This document shows, piece by piece, positions 1 to 12,208 of a stretch of 36,656 nt of DNA (position 1 is the first letter of the stretch; the number at the start of each line of letters is the position of its first letter). Position numbers and translations under genes: made by a program. The stretch is from Apostichopus parvimensis (Eukaryota; Echinodermata; Holothuroidea; Aspidochirotida; Stichopodidae), in NCBI GenBank assembly GCA_000934455.1, contig KN886369.1, positions 68,092-104,747 of the forward strand. Direction: 5' to 3'. Below the pieces are notes generated by a model. It had not been told where the DNA came from. It made no database searches and worked only from the letters and a program-made list of their open reading frames with translations.

Positions 1-1485
1 GATGAATCATCACTACTACTGCTCTCATCTTTCTTTGTAGTGACTGGTGTTGCAGCTTTTGCTGACAATGTGACCTGTTTTTTCATGGGTGGCTTCCCAG
101 TTTTATTGGAAGGTGTTGCATCATCACTTGAGTCAGAATCATCCGATGAGCTTGATTCTTTTTTTCTCTTCCCTACCATTACTTGTTTCTTCACAGCTTT
201 TTCATTTTCACTTTCTGAGCTCTCTTCATCAGAGGAGTCTCCATCACTTTTCCTAATTTTCTTGGTAGTCTGCTGCTCATTTAAAGCAGAGCCTTTTCGC
301 TTTTGCCCTTGGTTTGGCTTTTGCCATCTCTTGAAAATACTTCCAAGGCCTGTGCCAGGTTTAGCTTCATCATTCTTCTGTAATGAGAGAAGAGAATAAT
401 AAGATTGAATGAAAAGGTAATTTGGAATTACTTGCTGAAGTGGAACATTGTCCATTTATTCATCACATGGTATCCTGAATAAGAATCCCAACAAGCTTAT
501 TTCTCAGTTTTCCAAACAGAATGAGCTCTGTCGTATAGCACTGTTCAAAAAGTCAAATGCTACTTGACAATTTTTATGGCAGAGAATTAATGATATTTAA
601 TGTGTACAGCATTAGTAACACTTGGTACATTGCACAGATTCACATAGGATTTATTCAATTTCCAAATTAGGCCTAACATTAGTTAAAGGTGGGCTATGTA
701 TTTCCCACACATATGCCCTGCATCATTTTGATTTCGCCACACAGTCATACAATCACAAGTGATCAATTTTAAGGCTCTAATTAAGAATCAGTGCACGGGA
801 GTGCACCTAATACTAATGCATTGTTTACATGTGACAGTGACAAGCATTAGGGTCACAAGCTGGCCTCGACAATAGGGTCGCCAAATCACCATTGGCGAGT
901 AGAATTTTAGCTTTGGCAAATAGAAAATGCACCACTCTCGACATTAAATGTACTCAGTACTGACAGTAGCTTTACTTATGCTATCCTAGCCCACTGTAGC
1001 CTTGTACTTCAAAGTTGTAGGACCTACAGTAGGCTAGGGGTAAATTTAACTAGTGTGACTGAGTGCTTAATTTCCATCTGCAACAAAGGGCAATATCTTT
1101 AACAATCCTCAATTTATACATTCATAATAATATCTTTGTGGAAGGCAGGGGGGATTTCTCATCATAGCAACTTGACCATCCAGATTTGGTATGCCAGTGA
1201 AGGCTGTATGCAGTACACACCATGCAGTTACAATAGTGTACACAATCCTACATTTAACTATGGATCCACGTGCATTATTATACTGCCCCTATCGTTGGTA
1301 CTAGATTTGCTACATAGTGTTGCGCAAGACGAAACGCGACAGAAAAATTCGGCGATAAATTCAATATCCTTCACACTTACCTGTTCACTTTCCTCTTGAA
1401 ACACTTCAACTGTTTTGGAATACTTGTTTTCTTTCAGAAACTTCATAAATGAGGGAAGTAAGTTTGAAAATTTTGATGAATCCAT
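1..1485 (-). CDS. NOLC1: NOLC1/Nopp140-like nucleolar phosphoprotein, 5' part (partial at left edge)
   Basis: Two coding exons on the minus strand: exon 1 at 1485-1381 (35 codons, ATG at 1485, donor CAG|GTAAGT) and exon 2 from 377 to the window edge (acceptor TTACAG|AAG), joined in phase 0. Exon 1 encodes a LisH-type dimerisation helix (LLPSFMKFLKENKYSKTVEV, about residues 9-28). Exon 2 opens with a basic stretch (IFKRWQK) and then alternates acidic serine clusters (DGDSSDEESSESENE, ESSSSDDSDSSDD) with Lys/Pro/Ala-rich spacers. That alternation is the hallmark of Nopp140/NOLC1, a heavily CK2-phosphorylated chaperone of box C/D and H/ACA snoRNPs in nucleoli and Cajal bodies. The SRP40 C-terminal domain would lie beyond the window. 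Other acidic-serine proteins such as treacle are possible, but the LisH plus repeat layout fits NOLC1 best. Confidence 0.83.
378..1380 (-). other. NOLC1 intron 1
   Basis: About 1.0 kb of AT-rich sequence between the two NOLC1 exons. I see no exon, RNA gene or clear transposon in it. The open frames here are short and lack homology or coding character. Confidence 0.7.
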
Positions 1486-2570
1486 GGTTGTCCAGAAATT
1501 CCAGCGTGGGCTGCTAAGTAGTTATTCACACTAATGTCAGCCAATGGTAATGAAATGAAGTATACAAGCAGTCCGCTACGCAGGCTCGTTCTCACTCACC
1601 CACAGTATGTGTCGTGAAAATGGTATTGACAGTATTGCCCTACAACGAATATTGTAGCCTTCAAAGCGAAAGTGCTGGCTACAGTGAGATTGTACCGGTA
1701 AACAGCGAAGGGAAATTTGAATGTAAATGCAGAGAAGATTGATAGAGTAGAAGATTTTACAAGACATCATCCATTTAAGTTTCGATCACGTTAGTAACAG
1801 ATCAATTTTCAACACAAGCTCAGGTTTATGTTACTTATAGTACTTCAGTTTTGTATGAACATTTTTTTACTTGAACGACTTTGTGTAATGCTATGCCCTC
1901 CAAACGTTGGCCACACAGTGTCAGTGGGATTAGGCTTAACTTAGGCCTAACTTAGGCTACTGTACAATTATAAATAATATTATAAAATTACTGAAGTACT
2001 GTGCTGCCAACGTTGGGAGCGTCCGTGGGCCTAACATCGTAATGATAATCATAACTTAGCTTTAACCTTACCCCAGGCAATGTTGAGTGCTAACTTTTCT
2101 TGGGCCTTGTCTAACACATATTATTTACTTAGGCATTACTAGGCCTAGTCACTCAATTTACAGTAAGTAGGATTAATGGTTGGCACAAAAAGGCATTGTA
2201 CATAGCCTACTTTAGCCTAATGTTACTTGCCTTGTTAATTAATCATTTCAAGCTTATCTGAACAGTAAACATATTACAGCTAGGCTCTAGCAATATATCC
2301 GTTAGAAGTACTTACGAACAAACCTTGCCACCCTTAACATTGAATAATATCTGAAATGACACTCTTAAAATTGATTATTAGCAGTAGCCTAGAACAGCTC
2401 CGGCTTTTACTTTAAGATTATGTAGATATTAATTTTAGTTTCAGTGATTGCAAAGAGAATAAGGATACAGTAGGCCTAGTTTAGATATGAGGAGTATTGA
2501 ACAACTTTTATCTGAGTTATGTTTTTCCAATGTACTATGAAATGTAACATTTTGGTATCTTCAGTTTCAG
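1486..2570. promoter_or_regulatory. Shared head-to-head promoter region of NOLC1 and ATAD1
   Basis: The NOLC1 start codon (1485, minus) and the first ATAD1 coding exon (2571, plus) diverge with about 1.1 kb between them. A CCAAT motif lies at 1541-1545, about 56 bp upstream of the NOLC1 ATG. The ATAD1 coding exon is preceded by an acceptor (TTTCAG at 2565-2570), so ATAD1 must have at least one untranslated 5' exon further left, probably between about 1500 and 1900. I could not pin its donor. Otherwise this stretch shows only AT-rich sequence with no ORF of interest. Confidence 0.5.
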
Positions 2571-2571
2571 G

Positions 2572-5500
2572 ATGTCTGATAACGTTCCAAGGTTCAATGG
2601 TCTAAGCCACTGGTTCAAAGACCACAAGGATATCTTGGATCTTGCCTTCAGATTGGGACTAGTGGGAGTTGTGACATACTTTGGAGTCAAATGGCTAGCA
2701 GAAGCTCTAGATCCCACCCAAAAACAGAAAAAAGAAGCCAAAAAGCAGGTACTAAGGTTGCCAGTTTGAATAGATAGGTTGTAACTGCTAGTTTATGATT
2801 GGTAGGTGGCCCATTAAATGTATGTTGATAGCGTGTACTAGCGTTGTGCAGTAGTGCAAATTTCATACAACCGGTAGTGTTGCAACATGAATACCAGTAT
2901 CGTAACTACTACCTGGATTTTCCTCAACATTTCATCTATGGTTCAAAGCACTGAGTTACGGGACAGTCAATGTCATACATTCAATGGCATAGCCTAGGCC
3001 ATGTACATACTCTTACACGCATGGTTATAAAAAACAACATCCAAAATAACACGCTTTATTAGGGCCTTTGTTTTTTAACATACACTTTCAAAAAGAAAAG
3101 CACAAACCTTGGATAAAAGCATCCCACACCATCCTTCATTCATACTCGATGTACAATATTAGATTAACATGTTCGCACGTGGATAAAACCAATAATCCGT
3201 ACACAAACAGAAATTGGGGATTCCCCACTATTCCATGATATTGGAATAGGGCAACCCTTCAAGTTCAACAATTCACAATGAAAAGTTTTCAACTATCAAG
3301 AAGTCACGACGTGTTTGGAACTTCAGACAAGAAGAATGTAACATAGGGGCTATGTAAATACAGGATTATAAACTTATGCATGAGAATAGTACAGAATTAT
3401 TCATCTCGTTAATCGGCTGTTGTTTTCTCCAGAAAATATACTTTCAATAAGTACATTATCCATCTTTCGTACAAAAAGTTCTTAATAATTGAAAAGTAGC
3501 CATAGATAACTATATATAAATGACATCGTGGAACCCTCCGCAAAAATAAACGAATCCATTCTATTCTATTACAGCATCAAATCTCAAGTACCGTACTGCA
3601 CTGTGTGTAACAGTACCGTACCCTAGGCTATAATAATATACAGTCCGATGCGAAAATGTATTTAGGCTATACTCCTTGTGGTTTTGGCTCAAAATTTATT
3701 AAACCGTTATAATTATTATATTAAAATGAGGTGAAATACATGTGGTAAGATTTTATGCATGGGAACCACCACAATCATGGTTGAAGGAAGAATAAATAAC
3801 AAAAATTTCAGAATAATTTTGAGAGCCTGCAACACGCTGAACCCATGTAACATTAGATATTTTGTGTAGCCTAGGTCCAAATTACTACGTGAAAAGTTGA
3901 TTTGTTAATATATAGGTCTAGGCCAGTACTTAAATTGATGCTATTCAAACCTAGGACACAGACACCAGTAATACCGTGTTTTCAAGTAGATATTTTTATT
4001 ATGTCTGGGATTCCTGGGAATGATACCAAAATGAATGTAATAACCGGTTGTTTTCCCAATCCCGGTAGTATTTACACATTGCATTGTGATCGGGACTAGT
4101 CAATACCAGGATCGGGATACCGGGATTCACTTGACTACCGGGATACGGATCTCGCACAACACTAACGTGAACTGTAGTTTGCTACCTGGATAAATCCTCA
4201 AATGGCTATTTAGCATATAGCAGGGACTATACATTATAATTTTTTAGGTTTTAAGGGAAGAATAATGGGTGGAAAAATGCTAAATAGGGCATTGAAACTT
4301 TTTGTATTCTTACAGAGTACATCATAGAACATTATATTTAGAGACTTTTAGCTGTGTTTCATCAGTTCTGTTTTCTGCACAAATCGGAGATATGATGGAA
4401 CAGTGTTTTAAAGCTACTGTGCTGTACTAGAGCACCAGTTTCTTAGTAGAAAAGCTTAGTGTGTTGGAATGTAGAAATAGTTACAGATAAAATCATAGAC
4501 TAACATAATAACAATTCACATCAGACATTTTGCAGTAGGATCAGTACAAAGGAATGAATCTTCTGCTTTGTAATGAGTATTGAAGAGAGCAAAGTTAATG
4601 TCTGGCTAGAATGGGATTCCAACCAGTGGCTTCTGAGTTACAAGCCCAGTGCTCTACTTACTGAGCTATCCAGCCCTTAGTTGGTGGCGATCCCTATATA
4701 GCCATATCTTTGCTGGGGGTGCCTGTCAGAAACCACAGTACCTTGTATACCATGTAACTAGGGATCACGCCACAGTTTCATTCAATACAATCCAGAGAGC
4801 AGCATGGAAAGCCACCAACTAAGGGCTTGATCCTAAAGGGCTTGATCTGTAGCTTAGTTGGCAGAGTTCGATTGTAAGTCAGAAAGTCAGAGGTCACTGG
4901 TTCAAATCCTGTTCTAGCCATTTATTGCTCTGCTCTGCTCTTTTTGATTGTCCAAAATTTCCCAGTCGGTTTGCCAGTTATTGATGTACTTATATTTTTA
5001 TGCGAATGAGTACAAGGCTCTTAGCACAAGTAGGAGTATTGGTCTTGCTCTTGTATCTTTACCAGTGCAAGACAATTTCCAAAATACTCATTAAGAAGTT
5101 GGGAATTTCAAGAACAAGTAAAAATCCATGGGGGTTAGTACAATCGTGGGCAACTATGCTAGAATACGATTCCGATTCATGGCTAGTAGGCTTTACGTAA
5201 ACAAAGAAGGGAATTTAATCTTCGGATCATGATTTCATTCAGTACAACCACTTAGGAATTACTTTTATCTCCAACAGGCAGAAGATTTGATGAGAAAGAT
5301 TGGCGTTAGCCCGACAGTCAAGCTGTCCGAATATGAGTTGTCCATTGCATCTCAACTCATCGTTCCATCATCTCTGGATGTGACTTGGGATGATATTGGT
5401 GGTTTGACTGATGTCTGTCAGGAAATTCGAGACACTGTTATTTATCCCCTGAAAAACAGAGAGCTTTACAGAAATTCGGACCTTATTGGACCACCAAAAG

Positions 5501-8500
5501 GTATGTTTAAAGCAGTTGGATTTGTTTTCCAATTTACAGTCCCTTACCGTGCAAATAAGTAGCAAAAATATTTTTATTCCATATATATTACAAGAATACA
5601 CTCTCTCAGTATCTTGTACACTCAATTAAAGTCCTAAAGTACAGGCTGGTCGAATCTCATACTCGGTATGAAGGTCCCCTTAGAAGGAATAACTTCCCTG
5701 TTGATATTTTATGAAAATCAAAGGTCGCTATTGTACTAATCTACATACAGGGGTAGACATCACCCCACTGTTGGCTTACTCTTGATTTATATATGGATGT
5801 AACATCAGTCATCTTTAGAGATGCTGACATCATTAGATTTATCTGACATGAATATTCCAGTTTTGAGATATACTATAAAACTGGAGTTTCTGGAAAACCA
5901 CTTACAGACTAAATAACGTCAACTCAGAAAACTTGATTTCGGAGGGATATCACAATGCAAAGCTTTGTCTAGATTCTTTGCCCTCCAGTCATGGAAGTTG
6001 AGAGGTATATGAATAAATTAATACAGAGCCACATTGATCTTACTGAGGTAATCTTCTCATGCAGGAGTCCTACTGTATGGTCCACCAGGTTGTGGTAAGA
6101 CTATGCTGGCCAAAGCCATAGCAACAGATGCTGGATGCAGATTTATCAACTTACAAGCCTCTGGCCTGACAGACAAGTGGTACGGAGAATCTCAAAAGCT
6201 AGCCTCCGCTGTATTTTCTCTGGTACGTATCCTGTGTAACGACCAAAAACACAGGTTCATGTTGCTACGGTGTTTAATTAAAGTTAAACAAACAACAAAT
6301 AAGAAATAACCCCTGAATATAACACGATCTTGTTAAACAAAGGAATGGCTCTGTACAAATGATGAGAAGACCATTCACAAAAAGTAGTAGTAGTTGTAAC
6401 AAATGATTCTCATAAAAAAGTAGTTAATTAAAGTAGATGGCGCTCGTTGCCTATTGCCAAGTCCATCGATAAGGGTTACCACTGTTACACCTGTATTTCA
6501 TGCAAAGTAAAAGTTTTGCTTTTAACCAACTCAATTTTCTCCAGTGCAGAGGATATCACCCCATTCAAAATAAGCAAATATCGTTGAATATTCAGTTAAT
6601 CCCAAAATCTCCTTCAAAAATACTTTACACAACTGACATTTCTGTTTTGCCTTTTCACCTGATAATAGCTTATTTAGCTCCCAACCTACCTGTGCTGTAG
6701 GCGTGAAAACACTTGTGCATGCCCTTATACATGTGGGTTAACCTCAATATTTGGATGAAATGAGATTTAACAAATAAAAATCATATTTGTTTAAGAACTT
6801 CACAATGTCCTCTTTCCTAACAGGCAAAGAAGCTCCATCCAACGATAATCTTTATTGATGAGATTGATTCCTTCTTGAGATCTCGAGGTGCCTCAGATCA
6901 TGAAGCTACAGCTATGATGAAAGCTCAGTTTATGACTCTTTGGGATGGACTAATATCAGACAAAGATACTCAGGTAAGCAGGATTCGCTAACCGTCAAAG
7001 ACACTGTTAATCGCAAAGTACCCCTACCATCACCTTTTCAAGATTTATTAGCTAGTTTGTAAAGTTTCATTACTATATTGTACTTAATAGTAATATTGTT
7101 TTAAACATTACTTTGCAAAGTATTTATATTGTTCAAAAGGGCTGGTGAGCTGGTCATTTGTCTCAATAGTTTATGCCCAAAACCCTCAGTGGTGATTGTT
7201 ACAGATTGCACAATAGGCCAGCCTATTTATATGTATACATCTGCTATCAAAGCATGGTACTGGTCAATGCTAAGGATTGAATATTTTTGGCCAAGTATCA
7301 AACTTTGATTCATTGGTTGTGCCATATACTGCAAAATGCTGTTTGGTAATAGTTACCATTTATCTTTGCATTTTTTTGGTATTAAGCTGAAATTGAGATT
7401 CGCCATTATTGAGATGTAATGTTAAATTAATTCTAACGTTATCAAGGATAGGCCATCTTTTGTATTATCTCAGGTTTCCTGTGATGTTGGCTTGCCTTAT
7501 GTATAGTTTAAATTTGTATGCAAACTATTGAACATTAATTTGTTAAAGAAATGGTGTTACTTTAATTGATCTCAGGACTTTTTGTTGCTGTTAAAATTCT
7601 TTATATAGGAGGATTCTTGTAGATGGTGTTTTAACAGTTTTACATATAAGCTTTTCTGATGGCTCAGTTTACACGTTCTATTTCCAGATAATGGTGATGG
7701 GTGCTACCAACAGACCACAAGATGTTGATGCAGCTATCTTGAGAAGAATGCCGACCACATTCCATATACCTAAGCCAGTGAGTCACACAACACAAGATCT
7801 CTAACAACAATTTCCAAATTGGTCTTATTCTTTCCAAAATTTTATGTACTTGGAATTACTGGAGTATGAATTTTGTATATTTTAGATCCTGGTCTAACTA
7901 AACCTTTGAAGGTATATTCACAAATGGAGACTTTGAGCAAACACTTAGTATAGAAAGACAAAGACCTGGTCACATGATAATCAACGCTAAAAGGATCTTC
8001 TTAATCAACACTTCTTTAACTTTATTAACACTTCATTAACTTTGTCTGGTTATAAAACTTAGATGTTAGTTAACAAAGATCCTCTGAAAGTTTTTGTTAA
8101 GTATTGGTCATAATTCTTAAATGTAGCATTTTGAAGTTTGCATTCGTCACGAACAAGGGCATTCATAAATCATGAAATGCAAATTGCTCTAACTTTGCTT
8201 CTTTTCAAAATGAAAGTAATTGAAAATATTACTTAAAGGCCTTCCTTATCTTTTCATCTTTGACGATAATGTTCTTGTTTTTATTTTGTTACAGAATGAA
8301 GCACAAAGGAAGAGTATTTTGTGTCTGCTCATGAAGAAAGAAAAGGTACAAATTGTTTAAGAATTTTAATTTTTAACTCAAATTGTTTTTGTCTGTTTTA
8401 GTAACAGTACACGTAGTATTTTGTAATCGGTTTCCTTACTTGCACTCTGTTTTTGTGCCCTCAACTCAAAGGGAGCAAAAAATAAAGCTTTTATACTCAT

Positions 8501-9678
8501 CCTTCAATGGCACATTCCCTTCTTGTATTTACATCCAATGTTAAAAATCATTACTTTCTTTTAAAATATTAGTATCTTAAATTAATATTTTAATATGAAT
8601 GAAAACTGTTTAGATACTCAAAGGGTGAATCATACATAAACAAGGGAAGGAATGATTTAAATGGCAAATTTTCCCCAAAAAATTACTGTATAAAGTTAAA
8701 TAGCATAACAAAATGTAGCCATTTTTTGTTAGAAGTTGCAATAGACATTTTCAGTTCACATATAATTATGCATTGTGTGTATTTGTCGTAAACGGTACTG
8801 TATACTTGAAAAATTTGTTTTTTTTCAGGTTGCAGAAAATGTAAATCTAGATGCAATTGCTAAGGATACGAAGGACTATTCGGGGAGTGACCTTAAGGAA
8901 CTTTGCAGGAATGCCTGCATGGTAACTGTGAAAGACCACATCAGGGAGTTTCCTACATCCAGGTATGCAATATCTTATCTTTCAAAAACATAAAACCACG
9001 TTTTAATTTTAAAGGAGACTTAAAAGCTAAAGCCCTTTCGGTAGTGTTTTTGCAATAATTTGTTTTATTTTTTCAACATTTGAAAATTGAATTCAATTAA
9101 AAATAATTGTTTCTACATTTGCAGCAGTACAAATACAATTGATATATACAAGAGAATAAAATTGAGCGAACACGTCAAATCCCGCTAACTTTCATACAAA
9201 ATTATTTTGTGCAGTATTGTGATCCATGTCCTGGGGCAGGGGTCTCATGGGTGGGGATTCCTCCTCCCCATTGGGAATTTTTGCAAATCTTTTTCCTATT
9301 CTGGCGCTATCTTCTGTACCAAGTATTCACCCATATTTTGGTAACAGTAAAATTTGTTAAACTAATCATCACAAAGATGTGTAGGGCCGAAAAGTTTAAA
9401 ATCCTGTTTGTGCTGGGCGGCTTTCAGAACTGCCAGGATCGGTCACTCGGTGTGAGCACACCCCAGTGTGTCTATGTATTCATAGTTTGCCAACATGCTT
9501 ACAGATTCTGTTGCTCACATTGCCTGACATCTTCATCTTCTTTTTTTGCTTTTACAGTGGTGCTGCAAAACCTCTTCGAGCAGTGGAAATGAAAGACATG
9601 CAGCTAGCCGTCCATATAATGGATCGAATGAAGAACATTTTGTCCCCTTTGGCTATCAGTAGCCTCCCCTTGGACTAA
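2572..9678 (+). CDS. ATAD1: ATAD1 (Msp1/Thorase) outer-membrane AAA ATPase
   Basis: Eight coding exons: 2572-2748, 5278-5500, 6065-6222, 6824-6973, 7688-7777, 8295-8345, 8829-8962 and 9558-9678. All have GT-AG borders and consistent phase, totalling 367 codons including the stop (human about 361 residues). The protein is a tail-out AAA ATPase that extracts mislocalised tail-anchored proteins from mitochondrial and peroxisomal membranes and disassembles AMPA-receptor scaffolds in vertebrates. Visible parts: an N-terminal membrane helix (about residues 21-42), Walker A GPPGCGKT (139-146), the pore-loop region LTDKWYGES, Walker B IIFIDEID (E199), sensor-1 N244 in GATNRPQ, paired arginine-finger residues R255/R256, and a GSDLKELC sensor-2 region (about 302-309). 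The start MSDNVPRF sits directly after a TTTCAG acceptor. A long intron 1 carries two transposons. No truncation is seen. Confidence 0.96.
2839..4164. mobile_element. Old hAT-like non-autonomous element in ATAD1 intron 1
   Basis: The left end reads TAGCGTTGTGC at 2839 and the right end GCACAACACTA at 4164, an inverted pair with one mismatch. The flanking 8-mers GCGTGTAC and ACGTGAAC match at 6 of 8 positions, as for a decayed 8-bp target duplication. The right subterminal part repeats the motif ATACCGGGAT and variants several times (4080-4150), a common hAT design. No transposase frame is visible, so this is a defective derivative of about 1.3 kb. Its age and the distance between the ends leave some doubt. 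Confidence 0.45.
4584..4946. mobile_element. Foldback element with inverted tRNA-Thr-like ends, copy 1
   Basis: The ends carry an inverted AGAGCAAA / TTTGCTCT-type motif. Just inside lie two outward-facing tRNA-like arms: 4603-4675 on minus (73 nt, complete cloverleaf layout) and 4839-4920 on plus (decayed). The centre, about 4680-4830, is shared in inverse orientation with the copy at 24407-24703, including the GGTGGCGATCCCTATATAGC motif next to the left arm. It lies in ATAD1 intron 1. The structure suits a TIR or foldback element built from a tRNA-derived unit, not an ordinary tail-ended SINE, because no poly(A) or simple 3' tail is seen. Confidence 0.65.
4603..4675 (-). repeat. tRNA-Thr(TGT)-like arm of the foldback element (not a functional tRNA)
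   Basis: On the minus strand the 73 nt fall into tRNA geometry: acceptor GGCTGGA/TCTAGCC (six pairs plus a G-T), D stem GCTC/GAGC, anticodon stem CTGGG/CTCAG with loop CTTGTAA (anticodon TGT), and discriminator A. The T stem is decayed (3 of 5 pairs) and the B box reads TTGGAAT in place of TTCGAAT. It is therefore probably a transposon-borne pseudo-tRNA whose A box is intact. Confidence 0.6.
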
Positions 9679-12075
9679 GTGACAATGCTTCTACCTATAC
9701 TTATACTCTGGGGTTGAGATGGCACACTAATCAAGTGAGGATGATACGTTGCCAAAGAGAGAGCTGCTTGTTTGACATGATAATTGAAGAAATTTGGAAG
9801 GAGTGACATTCAAGTGCCCGATTGCAGAATCCTGCTGTGAGATTTGTATTCCCTATGTCCCTGAACATTTTCATATGATATCCATCTATCTTTGAAAATG
9901 TTATGCATGGTTTAGTGCTACTGAAATAGGAGTGATTTTAAGTTTGATAAGAAAGGTTTTCCCCTTTCACTTTTTGCACCTGAAGCTTGTTTGAAGCAGT
10001 TGTTTGATAAATTTTGATAACTATCGGAAACAAAAATTAATTTGACAATAACACAGCTCATTAGCCGGACTACTTAACTTTTATTTGAGGTAATTAAACA
10101 ACTAAATAAAACAGTTTGAATGTTTCTGATTTTCATATACCCCTTGTATCAAAAAAAGCAAAATTTGTCTTGGTGACAATAGGTTTACAATCGAATCAAA
10201 TCACTAAAGAACTTGTTTCTTAAAGTTCACTTTGGACAAGAATCTGGGAGAGTGAATAACTAAAACCGATTGCAACAACATTTTTGAATTATTTTTCTTA
10301 TACTAGGTTTGGACAACTCTAGAAAATGGTAACATCTGGGTAAAATGGTGTGATTAAAAGGGATATTCTGGTTACTGAAGTTCACTGTTTGGTCAAAATT
10401 GCTGGGAATATTCGGTCTCTGGAGGTGAAAACCTCATCGTAATAGCAAATTGTATCGTGGAGAAACCAATTTTTGAAAGCTTTGTTGTATAAAATTGTAA
10501 TCATGCTTTGATTAGAGTTAGTGATATGATCACAACACCACAGACCAGATACTGTGATCCACTTCTAAGGAAGGCTGTATCAGTTATATATCCAAAGAAC
10601 CATATCTATAGTTTATAGAAAGAATATATTAATATGGGCTTGTCAATTAATTAAAGACTAGAATATTCGTCTCTTTCGTTGAAGTGGCACATTGTCAACC
10701 AATGGAATATCCATTTTGTTCTGACAATACTTTTTGTCTTTTTTTTTCCAACTTGGACATTGGTCTGTTATGCCATTTTGCGATTTTTCTGCTTTTGTAT
10801 CATGCCCTTAAAGTCAATTGTATAATGTTGCTTCTACCATGGCAGGAGTATTGACTTGCCTTGTGGAATTGTTACAGTGATGTTAGGTATTGATCACCAT
10901 GCGTAAGGTAAATGATTCTCTCCAATATTTAATTGGAGAAACTTGCAGCAGTTTTCTTGATTAAACTTGTCAACGTGTGACTGTTTCAGTTCTGATTGGC
11001 TGCAACTAAGAAATAAAACGAAGCGATCTTTTCAAGTTTTAATACCATAAGAACAATGTTATGTTGTACCGTAATTTTTTCTTTAATTTGAGTCCATATT
11101 CATAGGGAATGTTTGCACCACAGATTACTTTTATGTCATCAATCTTTACTTTATACCGCAGTTTATGATTCAGTCACAGACAAATATTATTGAGGGAGAA
11201 AGTTGTTAAACTTTGTTCTATTGATACAAGCATGTGGATGTAAATTTGATCTAAGAATTGTCAAGAATTATACTACTATCTTCTTTTGGCTTCCCCCCCC
11301 CCCCCCTCCCCCACACTGTCTAAAGTGATTCCTAACAAAAAATAATAAACAAATTTAATCAAGTCATTTGCTTGTCAAGTCATTTGCATTTGCTCCACCA
11401 AACTCCTTTCCTTCCCAATTTTTGTTACTTTTTAAGCACCTGCATAGAAACCATGATTCTCCTTATAGTTGATATCTTCTCAATAAGTGAGATGTGTAAG
11501 GTTGATCCATGGTTTAAACTGAACTGAAATATCCCAAGGGTGGGAGAGGGGATGGGAATGTAGGTGCTCATTAGCAGTTCATTATCAACCAGTAAGGTCT
11601 CTTTATGTGCCTCTGTATGACACTTTGGCACCCACCACATACACACCATCCCTTGCCTCCACCTTAGGAACATTATGCAATAAAAAAGGAAACTTTAATT
11701 TGGTCAAGACCCATCTAAAGTACTGAAAGAACAAGTAGCAAATGTTTATAGTGAAGACTGGATGGCCCTTTGGCATTTTTGAAAAGTTGTCACTGGTTTA
11801 AAGTTGTAAGTAGATGTCTGTCTACCAGGAACTTGTTCCCTGTATAAAAAGGATAATTTATCCACAGTTGCTGATTTGAAATTAAGTTATTGCAGATTAC
11901 CAATTACAAACCTTGCTGAGTAATAAGTAATGACTTGGTGGCACAAATGTGAAAGAATTGGAACATGTTTTAAGTATGAAGCAAGATACTATATGATAGG
12001 TATGAATATGTAAAATGGTTTATCGTGTGGATCCAGAAATATGCAATAGTCAATAAAATTGACCTCCAATGTGAT
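9679..12075 (+). other. ATAD1 3' UTR and poly(A) site
   Basis: After the ATAD1 stop no further exon is seen until SIRT1. AATAAA hexamers occur near 10.1 kb, near 11.0 kb and at 12052-12057. The last is followed by a GT-rich stretch (about 12073-12095), the classical downstream element, and is the best candidate end. The tract is otherwise AT-rich, with a C homopolymer near 11.29 kb and no repeat I recognise. Shorter isoforms ending at the earlier hexamers are possible. Confidence 0.55.
12052..12057 (+). terminator. Candidate ATAD1 poly(A) signal AATAAA
   Basis: A canonical hexamer with a T/GT-rich downstream element within 40 bp, about 2.4 kb after the ATAD1 stop and before the SIRT1 promoter. 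Confidence 0.5.
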
Positions 12076-12208
12076 TGTTTGTTTGTTTTTGTTATTTTCA
12101 TGTGTCAAAGAAATTAACATGGGGAAGGGGGAGGGTGGGGATAATTCTTGAAGTAGAGGGGATACATTGAATTGACACAGCCCTTCACAGGTATAATGAA
12201 AATATTAA

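Noticed and set aside
4603-4675. Functional tRNA-Thr gene
   Set aside because: The T stem and B box are decayed and the unit is one of several inverted copies inside a repeat.
5857-5884. CCAGTTTT/AAAACTGG inverted repeat in an ATAD1 intron
   Set aside because: An 8-bp hairpin of this AT-rich kind is expected by chance; no flanking structure supports an element or RNA.
9209-9557. Open frame before the last ATAD1 exon
   Set aside because: It reads through a polypyrimidine tract and the TTTACAG acceptor at 9557; only the part from 9558 matches ATAD1.
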